Assembly: GCF_030816965.1 (NCBI RefSeq)
Contig: NZ_JAUSYQ010000002.1
Location: 8,608,001-8,672,000, forward strand
Source of the DNA: Streptomyces canus
Lineage (GTDB): Bacteria; Actinomycetota; Actinomycetes; Streptomycetales; Streptomycetaceae
Reading direction: 5' to 3'
DNA: 64,000 nucleotides
Shown here piece after piece: positions 1 through 12,000 of this stretch. The notes under the pieces are model-generated. The model was not told where the DNA came from. It saw only the letters and a program-made list of their open reading frames with translations, and did no database searches. A program made the position numbers and the translations under genes. The first letter of the stretch is position 1. Every line of letters starts with the position of its first letter.

Positions 1-1
1 G

Positions 2-3000
2 GGGAAGCACGCGCGGGTGGCCACGCTGCTCGGCGTCAGCGGGCGGGCGGTGTACTCCTGGCTGCGAGGCACTCACCTGGTGGATGGGAAGCTTGCCGAC
101 AGGATCGACGCGGAGTTCGGGCGGTTGCTGTTTGCTGCGGGGGAGGTGAGGAGTGAGCGGTGGAGTCCGTTCGGTGCCGGTGGTGTGGGGTCGCAGGCGT
201 TTGAGTTCGCCCCGGTCGGTCCTGGGATGCGTAAGGTGGAGCGGGTTTTCGACGGTGAGCTCGTCGAGTTCGACGCACCGTGGGAGGTGCGGCGGCCTGA
301 CGCTTCGGGGGAGCGGATCGGGGTCGGGTATGCGTGGGCCTGGCATCGTGGGGAGACGCTGGGGCAGGACACGATCCGGCTGACGCGGCGGGTGCATGTG
401 GTGGCGCTGGAGGGCGTGGGCGCGGAGCAGGTCACGGCGTTGCAAGGTGAGGTGTCGCGGGGGTTGGAGGAGGTGGTCAACGGCCGTGAACCCCGGCTTC
501 CCGTCCTGCAGCACGACGAGGTCACCGGCCCGAGACTGCCCGATCCGCTGCTGCGGCTGGGGGTGGAGTGGGTCGACTCCCCCGAGCAGGCGGACACCGT
601 GGTGCAGCTCCATGGCGGCTCGCCGGACCAGGGCCAGATGCGGCAGCGGAACTGGTACATCGGTGCGGGTCCTGCCGGCGCCGTCCACGAACTCTTCCAT
701 GGCTACGGTCCGCTGGACGACGAGTCCGACGATCGGGTGCTGCTCACTCCGGTCACCCGGGCCGAGCAGGAGCTCGGCCCGGATGAGTACAGTGCGATGG
801 CCGATCCCCGTAAGGCCGCGGGTAAGCGGATCGTCCTGACGTCCGACCATCTCCGGCAGATCGCCGCTGTCCTCACTCCCTACCTCGGCCGTGTGGCGCC
901 CGGTGAGTATCTTCGTAAGGCGGGTTTGTTCGGCGACGAGTCACGCGCCGCCGATGTGGACCCGGCCATGGACCACAGCGCGGAACCCGCGGGACAGGCG
1001 CAGGACGAGGCCGGGGACGGAGACTGGGGCGGGTTGCTCGGGGCAGCGGACTTCGCCCGGTCCGTGGGACTGGACGGGCTGTTCGACGAGGCTTCGGCGG
1101 GCGAGGAGGAAACGGACGGACAGCCTCCGGCCAAGAAACAGCGGCGGGACGATGCGGACGGCGAGCGGTCCGGCGAGCACGTCGACTGGCTGCCGGGGGT
1201 TCGCCACTCTCCGACCCGCATGGATCTTTCCCTCCTTGACCCGGACGATCGCTCCTATGTGGTAGCCGGCATCGTCGGCGAACGGCTGTTCCGTTTCTCC
1301 GGCGAGTCGGAGATTCCGGAGCTGGTCTTTTGGAACGGATTCCAGTCCGGTGGCGCCGACGTGGCCCCCCGTCTGCTGGACTGGGTGGATCTGCTGGGCT
1401 GGGTGGAGGGGGGCGGATCCGCGCCTTTCGTCTCGACCACCCGGAATCCCCGCGGCGCCGATCGCTACCGCTACGAGATCGATCCGGCCTGGAACGCCGA
1501 ATCCGTCGGTGTCGATGTCGGAGCCACGCTCCGCAGGCAGCAGCAGGCCGGCCTCATCCCGGACACGTGGGCCCACCCCCGGCCCGAGGAACAAGAGGTG
1601 GTCTTCCTCGGCTCCATCGCCCCGGAGGCCGTCCGCAGCGTCTACGACCAGGTCGGAGATCGTACGGGTTTCTGGGATCCGACGCGCGGGCGCGTCGTCT
1701 GGCTGGCGGGGGATCGCCACTCTCCGACCTCCATGGATCTTTCCCTCCTTGACCCGGACGATCGCTCCTATGTGGTAGCCGGCATCGTCGGCGAACGGCT
1801 GTTCCGTTTCTCCGGCGAGTCGGAGATTCCGGAGCTGGTCTTTTGGAACGGATTCCAGTCCGGTGGCGCCGACGTGGCCCCCCGTCTGCTGGACTGGGTG
1901 GATCTGCTGGGCTGGGTGGAGGGGGGCGGATCCGCGCCTTTCGTCTCGACCACCCGGAATCCCCGCGGCGCCGATCGCTACCGCTACGAGATCGATCCGG
2001 CCTGGAACGCCGAATCCGTCGGTGTCGATGTCGGAGCCACGCTCCGCAGGCAGCAGCAGGCCGGCCTCATCCCGGACACGTGGGCCCACCCCCGGCCCGA
2101 GGAACAAGAGGTGGTCTTCCTCGGCTCCATCGCCCCGGAGGCCGTCCTCAGCGTCTACGACCAGGTCGAAGATCGTACGGGGGTCTGGAACCCGGACACT
2201 CAAAGCATCGAATGGGCTGAGGGGCAACTCCAGGGCAGCGAGGTGCGGCCGGACAGCACGGGACGGTGGGTCGGGCGCTGGGGGGGCTCGCTCCATATCA
2301 GGCGCTTCGAGACGCGGCGGTACCGGCTTGCGGCGGGGGACTTCGAAACCCGCGCGGTAGTCCGCATATTCCTCGACCGAGTAGACGGCGCGCCCGTCAC
2401 CGAGGACCAGTTGGGCGAGGTGGCTCGGCGGGCCCAGGAGGGTGTCCAACAGCGGTACAACGGCGGCCACCGCCTTCCCAGCGGGGACCTGTTCCGCGTC
2501 GACCTGCAGTTCGTCACCCGCGCCCAGGACGCTCATCACACCGTCACGGTGCACGCCGAGTACGACCGGGCGAACCACAAGAACTGGCCGGTCACCGAAG
2601 ACGACTATGTCCTGGCCCACGAGGTGGGACACCTGCTGGGCCTGACGGACGAGTACCGCGAGAACACGTGGTACGGCGACCGCACGGTGTATGAGGACGA
2701 GTCCCTGATGGCCGGTTTCGAAGTGGACGACAGGGGACGCCCGATCCTGGACGCGAACCACCTGGTCGTTGGCGCGGGCTTGCACCGGAGGCGGATTGCC
2801 CCCCGTCATCTGCGCCAGATCGGTTCGGCCATCGAGGCTGCCCTGGGGACGGCCCTTCTGCGGTCCAGAGGTCAGGTGGTGTTCTCCACCGCCGACACAC
2901 TGCGGCCCCGGGTGGACGGGCTGCCGACTCGCGCCCACTTCTCCCTGGAGACCCGGTCGGCCGTGTTGTATGGCGAGCCTCGCGCCGGGGGCGGCGGTCA

Positions 3001-6000
3001 TCTGCCGCCCAAGGGCATGACGTGGCGTCCGCGGCCGGTCGCGCTGGAGGGGACGGCCAACCCCAACGGGACCTATCGCGCCGAGTACCCGGGGCTCCGG
3101 GTGCGGCCGGAACTCGCGGACCGCTCGCGGACCGTCGCGGGCGACCTGCACGTTCCGCAGAGGCAGCCGCAGCGCGGTCAGATGATGTTCCCCGCCCACT
3201 GGGATGAGGACCACGCCGTCTACGCCGCTGAACAGGCCTACCTGCATGCCCTGCGGGAAGGCAACGTCCTCCCCGTCGAGGGCAGGCCTGGCGTCTATGT
3301 CTGGACCGGTGAGTACGACGGAGTGCGTATCACGGGGGAACTCGCCATCGGCCCGCCGCACGCGGGCTTCTTCCGGGACCGCGCCGACGACGGCGACCGC
3401 GAGATACTCGGTCTGTGGGCGGGAGACAGCAGCACGTTCACCGGATTCCGTCCCTCCGACGACCAGCCCGACACGCCCGGCCCCGCCCACGCGGCCCCGC
3501 CGCAGGTAGTCGGGCCGGACATCGGCCCGGTCTTTGGCCAGCGGGTCGAGGACGTGGCCCGGTACGGCGACCCCCGCGCCCGCAGCGGCGCATACCACGA
3601 GCCCAAGGTGGATCGGGCGACACAGGAGATTTCCTACGGCCTGATGATCGAGCGTGTCTGGACGAATCACAACAAGACGTGGGAGGCCAGCGTCTTCTTT
3701 CTCGACCCCGCGCTGCGCCCGGGAAGCCGCGAGGGGAGTGACCCGCGCAATTGGCATCTGCACCAAGACGGGCGCCACCACGTCATGTTCCCCAAAGAGT
3801 GGGATCCGCAACAGGTGCTGTCCGCCGTTGAGTCGGCGCACGACGCGGCCATCGCCGCGGACACGCTCCGGGCGGTGGACGACCCCGGCGCCTACCACTG
3901 GATCGGCGATGCGGCCGTTGAGTCGGCGCACGACGGGGGCATCGCCGCGAATACGGTCCGGGCGGTGGACGACCGCGGCACCTACCACTGGGTCGGCGAT
4001 GCCGATATGGTCCGTATGGAGGGCCTGGTGCGGGACGGCCATCATGTCGCCTACCGGCCCACGCAGATGCAGCCGTACAGCAGCTGGCCCGGCCATGAGC
4101 CGGTCGGCGAGGCGGTCACCCGCGGGGAATGGGTCTTGCCTTTCGCTGTCCGGCACGTGCTGTTCGACAACGGGCAGCAGGGCCTGGACTTCACGAAGCG
4201 GATCCACCTGGTCGTTCCGCCCGGCACCGACAACAACGAGCTCAACGAGTTCTGGAGCCGACTGCCGGGGCTGACCGACGCATACGGCCAATCCGCGCGG
4301 GGATCGCGGAGGGACGGAGCGCTGGTCCGTCTGTCGTTGGTGCGTGCCGCGAGTCCCGAGGAAGCCCACCACTCATTCCCGGTCGGTGACCTGGACTTGC
4401 TGGGAGCCATGGACGACGTGCTCCCGAATCTCTCGGAGCTGCATAGCCTCGCCGAAGTTCTGCTGGACGAGACGGCGCCGGCGGCCGACGCATGGCGGCC
4501 GACCGCCGGTACCGAGGAAAAGGCCCTGCAGCGGGCCCTCGGCCTTCTCGACCTGGCGGACCCCTTCGACGGGTTTAGCACGCTGCGCGAACCCGACCCG
4601 GCGGATACCGAGGAAAAGGCCCTGCAGCGGGACCTCGGCCTTCTCGACCTGGCGGACCCCTTCGACGGGTTTAGCACGCTGAGCGAACCCGACCCGGCGG
4701 GCTCCGGCGCGCGGTTCCGTCCCTCCGACGCCACGGGGCAGGACAACGTCTCCTCCCGGATCGAGTCGGCGGCCGACGAGCGCCGGTCGCCGGGCGTCGG
4801 CCGTTCCCCGTCGAGGCGTGTCTCCCCGGCCGTGGCGCCCCAGGAGGGCGAGACTGCGGCCGTCCAGCAGCCACGGCCCGCAGAGGAGCCCCCAGTGGGC
4901 TACCCCCCGGTGGACGAGATGGTGCACGAGACGGATAGCCCCTTCCCGGAACAGGCGCTTGTCACAGGAGAGCGGGTGCGGCGGTTCGATGAGGCGGACT
5001 CCGTGCAGCAGTCCCCGCACGATGCGGACGGCGAGCGGTCCGGCGAGCAGGAGTTCGGCGAGCACGAGGTGGACCCTTGGGCAGCGGAGTTCGGGCTGCC
5101 TTCCGGCCCGGATCCCCGGGCGGTGTCGCCCAGCGAGCGGTCCGGCACGGCCGAGGAGGAGTGGGCGAACGGGTGGGGCTGGTCGGGCTTGTCGCCTTCG
5201 GGGACGGAGGACGGGGCGGTGGACCGGGAGCCCGCGGCCGAGGGAGCCGAGGGAGCCGGGGGGCCGAGGTCGGTGTCCGGCACTGCCGGTGGCGCCGCCG
5301 GGGTTCTCGGCAAGCGGCGGCGATCGCCGGATGAGCTGGACCAGATCGATGAGTTCGCGCATGAGCCGGACTGGGCCGAGGTGGAGTCCGGGTGGGACTT
5401 CGGCGCGGAGCGGGCGGGGTCGCCGGCTGAGTGGTCCGCCGTGGATGGGGCCGCTTTGGCCGCCGGTGCCGTCGATGGCTTGAGGGGGCCGGCGTTCGGA
5501 GGTGGCCAGGCAGAGCCCGGGTCTGGGCGGGACGAGGGTGTCCGCGGCCAGGACGCGGGGGTGAGTGGCGCCGGTGTGGAGTCCGTGGACGGGGCCGTGC
5601 CGAACCTGGCGGATCTGCTGCCGGACCAGATCGGCGAGTTCGCGCGTGGGCTGGACGGGGTCGAAGACTCCGGCGTGGAGCTGGCGGGGTCGCAGGCTGA
5701 GCGGTCCGGCGTGGACGGGGCCGGGGCGGTGGAGCGGGAGCCCGCGGCTTTGCCGTCCCGCGACGGAGCGTCGGCTGAGCAGCAGTTGCCGGAGAATCGG
5801 TTCGCCGGGCCGTTTCTCAGCGAATCGGACGGCGCGTTGGACGGGGATGGCCTGGCGAGGCCCGTGGCGGCCGATCCCGCCGCCGACGGCACCCGGTTTG
5901 TCGACGCCGGTGTGGAGTCCGGGGGCGGGCCCGTGCCGCACCCGGCGGAGCTGCCGGCGGGGCAGGAGCGCCTGCGGGAGCGCCTGGCCTCCCTGCAGAA

Positions 6001-9000
6001 GGATCTGCAGCTGAAGTCCGTCCGTGCCGTGGCCCGGGCATTCGGGGCCAGCCGGTCGACGGCGTGGGCCTGGAAGAGGGGGTCTGTTGTCGGATCCGAG
6101 TACGCCCGCCGGATCAACGGGCTGTACGCGCTGGTGGAGGAGGCGAAGGGGCGGCCTGAGTTCGACCCCAAGGTGCTCCTCGCGGAGTGGCGGGCGCGGC
6201 CGGAGAACCGTGCGCCGGTGGGCGCGGGTGGCACGGTGCGGTCCGGACCGGGTGGCATGGTGCGGTCCGGACTGGATGACGCTGCCGCGGGCCGGGCCAG
6301 CGAGAGCCTGTCTTACAAGATCCTCCTGAAGCTTATGCAGCGCGAGCTGGGCGGCGGCGGGTACGTGGCCGTGGCCGCGAGGCTCGACGCCGGATGGGAG
6401 TCCGTCGATGCGGCGTTGGTGCGTGGCTGGATAAGGGGCGGGGTAAAGGGCGGGACCCCGAACGCGGAACAGATCAGCCGGATCCGCGCTGTGGCCGACG
6501 AAGTGATCGGCTCCGACACGCTCGAGAAGTACCAGAAGACCCTGACCCAGCTGGAAGCCCTGACGCGTGCGCTGGGGAAGTACGCGCGGGTGGCCGAGAA
6601 GCTCCACGTTACCCAGACGACGGTGTCCAACTGGCTGCGAGGCACTCGCCTGTGGGATGAGGAGCATGCCGCCAGGATCGACGAGGAGTTCGGGAAGTTG
6701 TTGGTCGAGGCGCGCGGGGAAGCCCCGGCGGGAGCCGAGGGAGCCGGGGGAGCCGGGGGGCCGAGGTCGGTGTCCGGCACTGCCGGTGGCGCCGCCGGGG
6801 TTCTCGGCAAGCGGCGGCGATCGCCGGATGAGCTGGACCAGATCGATGAGTTCGCGCATGGGCCGGACTGGGTCGAAGACTCCGGCGTGGAGCTGGCGGT
6901 GTCGCAGGCTGAGCGGTCCGGCGTGGATGGGGCCGCTTTGGCCGCCGGTGCCGTCGATGGCTTGAGGGGGCCGGCGTTCGGCGGTGGCCAGGCAGAGCCC
7001 GGGTCTGGGCGGGACGAGGGTGTCCGCGGCCAGGACGCGGGGGTGAGTGGCGCCGGTGTGGAGTCCGTGGACGGGGCCGTGCCGCACCCGGCGGAGCTGC
7101 CCGCGGAGCCGGATGAGCCGGACCCGATCGGCGAGTTCGCGCGTGGGCTGGACTTGGCCGAGGTGGAGTCCGGGTGGGACTCCGGCGTGGAGCGGGCGGG
7201 GTCGCCGGCTGAGCGGTCCGCCGTGGACGGGGCCGTGCCGCACCCGGCGGAGCTGCCCGCGGAGCAGAAGCGCCTGCGGGAGCGCCTGGCCTCCCTGCAG
7301 AAGGATCTGCAGCTGAAGTCCGTCCGTGCCGTGGCCCGGGCATTCGGGGCCAGCCGGTCGACGGCGTGGGCCTGGAAGAGGGGGTCTGTTGTCGGATCCG
7401 AGTACGCCCGCCGGATCAACGGGCTGTACGCGCTGGTGGAGGAGGCGAAGGGGCGGCCTGCTGGGAAGGGGCGGCCTGGGTTCGACCCCAAGGTGCTCCT
7501 CGAGGAGTGGCGGGCGCGGCCGGAGAACCGTGCGCCGGTGGGCCCGGGTGGCATGGTGCGGTCCGGACTGGATGACGCTGCCGCGGGCCGGGCCAGCGAG
7601 AGCCTGTCTTACAAGATCCTCCTGAAGCTTATGCAGCGCGAGCTGGGCGGCGGCGGGTACGTGGCCGTGGCCGCGAGGCTCGACGCCGGATGGGAGTCCG
7701 TCGATGCGGCGTTGGTGCGTGGCTGGATAAGGGGCGGGGTAAAGGGCGGGACCCCGAACGCGGAACAGATCAGCCGGATCCGCGCTGTGGCCGACGAAGT
7801 GATCGGCTCCGACACGCTCGAGAAGTACCAGAAGACCCTGACCCAGCTGGAAGCCCTGACGCGTGCGCTGGGGTCGCACGCGCGGGTGGCCGAGAAGCTC
7901 GGCGTTACCCAGACGACGGTGTCCAAGTGGCTGCGAGGCACTCGCCTGTGGGATGAGGAGCATGCCGCCAGGATCGACGAGGAGTTCGGGAAGTTGTTGG
8001 TCGAGGCGCGCGGGGAAGCCCCGGCGGGAGCCGAGGGAGCCGGGGGAGCCGGGGGGCCGAGGTCGGTGTCCGGCACTGCCGGTGGCGCCGCCGGGGTTCT
8101 CGGCAAGCGGCGGCGATCGCCGGATGAGCCGGACCAGATCGATGAGTTCGCGCATGGGCCGGACTGGGTCGAAGACTCCGGCGTGGAGCTGGCGGTGTCG
8201 CAGGCTGAGCGGTCCGGCGTGGAGGGGGCCGCTTTGGCCGCCGGTGCCGTCGATGGCTTGAGGGGGCCGGCGTTCGGCGGTGGCCAGGCAGAGCCCGGGT
8301 CTGGGCGGGACGACGGTGTCCGCGGCCAGGACGCTGGGGTGAGTGGCGCCGGTGTGGAGTCCGTGGACGGGGCCGTGCTGCACCCGGCGGATCTGCCCGC
8401 GGAGCCGGATGATCAAAGCGACCTTCACGGTTCGGACTTCTCGTTGCCGTTGGGTGATGGGTCTGCTCGGCCCGGTGAGGTGACCGAGCGTTCTTGGGGG
8501 CAGTCCGAGGAGCAGGATCACGCGGCGGGTGTGCCGTTTGCCGCGGGGGAGGTGAGGAGTGAGCGGTGGAGTCCGTTCGGTGCCGGTGGTGTGGGGTCGC
8601 AGGCGTTCGAGTTCGCCCCGGTCGGTCCTGGGATGCGTAAGGTGGAGCGGGTTTTCGACGGTGAGCTCGTCGAGTTCGACGCACCATGGGAGGTGCGGCG
8701 GCCTGACGCTTCGGGGGAGCGGATCGGGGTCGGGTATGCGTGGGCCTGGCATCGTGGGGAGACGCTGGGGCAGGACACGATCCGGCTGACGCGGCGGGTG
8801 CATGTGGTGGCGCTGGAGGGCGTGGGCGCGGAGCAGGTCACGGCGTACCAAGATGGGGTGTCGCGGGGGTTGGAGGAAGTGGTCAACGGCCGTGAACCCC
8901 GGCTTCCCGTCCTGCAGCACGACGAGGTCACCGGCCCGCGACGGCCCGATCCGCTGCTGCGGCTGAGGGTGGAGTGGGTCGACTCCCCCGAGCAGGCGGA

Positions 9001-12000
9001 CACCGTGGTGCAGCTCCATGGCGGCTCGCCGGACCAGGGCCAGATGCGGCAGCGGAACTGGTACATCGGTGCGGGTCCTGCCGGCGCCGTCCACGAACTC
9101 TTCCATGGCTACGGTCCGCTGGACGACGAGTCCGACGATCGGGTGCTGCTCACTCCGGTCACCCGGGCCGAGCAGGAGCTCGGCCCGGATGAGTACAGTG
9201 CGATGGCCGATCCCCGTAAGGCCGCGGGTAAGCGGATCGTCCTGACGTCCGACCATCTCCGGCAGATCGCCGCTGTCCTCACTCCCTACCTCGGCCGTGT
9301 GGCGCCCGGTGAGTATCTTCGTAAGGCGGGTTTGTTCGGCGACGAGTCACGCGCCGCCGATGTGGACCCGGCCATGGACCACCGCGCGGAACCCGCGGGA
9401 CAGGCGCAGGACGAGGCCGGGGACGGAGCCGGGGACGGGTGGCACGAGGCAGCGGACTTCGCCCGGTCCGTGGGACTGGACGGGCTGTTCGACGAGGCTT
9501 CGGCGGGCGAGGAGGAAACGGACGGACAGCCTCCGGCCAAGAAACAGCGGCGGGACGATGCGGACGGCGAGCGGTCGACGGATGTGGACATGGAGGGTGT
9601 GTCCAGGGCCACGCCACGACCCACCGCTGAGGAGACCGGGCACGACCGGCCGTCCGGGCCGGGCGACCTGGGGTCGGACGGCCAAACGCAGGCGCGGCGC
9701 CAGGACGCCGACCCGGGACACTCCGAGCCACCGGTCGTGCCACCCGTGTCCGGCGTGGCGCCTGCGGTGAACCACGACACGGCGCCCAGGCAGGTGTCGT
9801 TCGAGTCGGAGTCCACTCTGGAACCCATCGAGGATCCCCGTGAAGGAGGGGTCCACCCGGGCGAGTTGGACTTCTTGCTCGAGTCGGTCTCCGGCAGGGA
9901 CTCCAGCCAGGTTCCGACTGCCGCCGATGGGGAGGGGGCCGGCGGCTGGAGCGTGCGGGGTGACGTTGACGGCGCGCAGCGATCGAGCCCGGGCATGCCG
10001 CGGGGCCGGCTGCTCAGGGTTCCGGCCGATGGCTACTGCCTGATCTACTCGCTGGTGGCGAGTGACCCGCAGCAGGTCCTCGACACGCTCTCACGGCAGG
10101 ACGGCGATGCTTCCACCACGCACGCGTGGCTGAGCGATCCGACCGCGGTCCGGCGGGAGCTGGACAACAGGGCGCAGTTGGTCTCGCGTGGCCGTGTCCC
10201 CGAACGGAGCGCGGCGGATGCCACCATCGAGGCCGTGCGGAACACGGTCGCGAACTACCTGACCGGCAGCCGGGGCTACCTGCCCCCGCAGGTCGTCGGC
10301 CAGTTCCGGCGGAGCGTGGTCCAGGACTACCGGGGGCGCCTGGAGAGCATGGACCGCGATCAGCTCATGGCGGACGCGCAGCGGCTCGGCGTCGACCGCC
10401 TCACCCACCCGGAGGCGATCAACCCGGCGGATCTGCGCACCGGCTACATCCAGGCCCGCACCCAGGAGCTCATCGGCACGGGGATGACTCCGCAGGAGGC
10501 CCGGGGTGTCGCGGAGGCCGAGGTCCCGGTGCGGAGCGGGGCCGACGCCACAGGCAGCGTGTTCGTCCTGTCCGACGACGCCCTCAGTCCCCGGGAGCAG
10601 TTCGACTACCTCCAGGCACGCGGCGGGCTGCCCGCGCTCGACACGCTCTCGCCCGAAGGGCTGCGTGATGTGCTGGCGACCGAGTACCCGCAGAGCACGG
10701 CGCCGCTGGACGACCAGGAGTTCGCGACCGTTCGGCACGCGGTGCGGAACTGGAACACCATGTGGGCCAGCGACCAGGGAGAGATCTTCCTGCCGCTGAT
10801 GGCCCACGCCTTCGGACGGCAGGTGAACGTGCTGCGCACCGGCGGGGCGGGCGGCCAGGGGTCCGCGCGGCTGGTGGAGACGGTCGGACCGCAGGGCGCC
10901 CCGGGGATCGAGTTCTTCTACAACACCACCCACTACAGCGGCAGCGACGCCGACGCGGCCCTGATCGGCGACGAGTCACGCGCGGCCGATGTGGACCCGG
11001 CCATGGACCACCGCGCGGAACTCGCGGGACAGGCGCAGGTCGAGGCCTGGGACGGAGACTGGGGCGGGTTGCTCGGGGCAGCGGACTTCGCCCGGTCCGT
11101 GGGACCGGTCGGGGTGGTCGGCGAGGCTCCGGCGGGCGAGGAGGAAGCGGACGGACAGCGGCCGGCCAAGAAACAGCGGCGGGACGATGCGGACGGCGAG
11201 CGGTCCGGCGGGCAGGAGTTCGGCGACCACGAGGTGGACCTTTCGGCAGCGGAGTTCGGGTGGGACTCCGGCCCGGATCCCCGGGCGGGGTCGCAGGCTG
11301 AGTGGTCCGGCGTGGGTGGGGCCGCTGTGGCCGCCGGTGCCGTCGATGGTTTGAGGGGGTCGGCGTTCGGCGGTGGCCAGGCAGAGCCCGGATCTGGGCG
11401 GGATGACGGTGGCCGGGGCCAGGACGCGGGGGTGAGTGGCACGGGTGTGGAGTCCGGGGGCGGGCCCGTGCCGAACCTGGCGGATCTGCTGCCGGGCCAG
11501 AGCGATGAGTTCGCGCGTGGGCTGGGCGGGGTCGAAGACTCCGGCGTGGAGCGGGTGGGGTCGCCGGCTGAGTGGTCCGGCGTGGATGGGGCCGGGGCGG
11601 TGGGTCGGGAGCCCGCGGCTTTGCCGCCCCGCGACGGAGCGTCGGCTGAGCAGCAGTTGCCGGAGAATTGGTTCGCCGGGCTGTTTCTCAGCGGATCGGA
11701 CGGCGCGTTGGACGGGGATGGCCTGGCGAGGCCGGTGGCGGCCGATCCCGCCGCCGACGGCACCCGGATTGTCGACGCCGGTGTGGAGTCCGGGGACGGG
11801 CCCGTGCCGAACCTGGCGGAGCTGCTGCCGGAGCCTGCCAGCGAGGCGGAGCCGGATGAGCCGGACCTCGACGCCGGGCCCCGCGCGGTTGGCGGGCCGG
11901 CGCGGGGCGGCGAAGCCGCGGGCTCCCGGCGGCCCGTGGCGGCCGATCCCGCCGCCGACGGCACCCGGATTGTCGACGCCGGTGTGGAGTCCGGGGACGG

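Noticed and set aside
17..19. GTG at position 17 as the start of giant gene 1
   Set aside because: The frame is open through the first bases of the window and the codons before it continue the helix-turn-helix motif, so the gene is cut by the window edge.
4373..9256. Very long minus-strand open frame (over 1,600 codons) opposite giant gene 1
   Set aside because: It is Arg/Pro/His/Gly-rich, lacks any family motif, and mirrors the GC-rich codon pattern of the plus-strand gene; similar frames at 941-4372, 30199-34848, 37330-42381, 42934-46779 and 46834-50295 are explained the same way.
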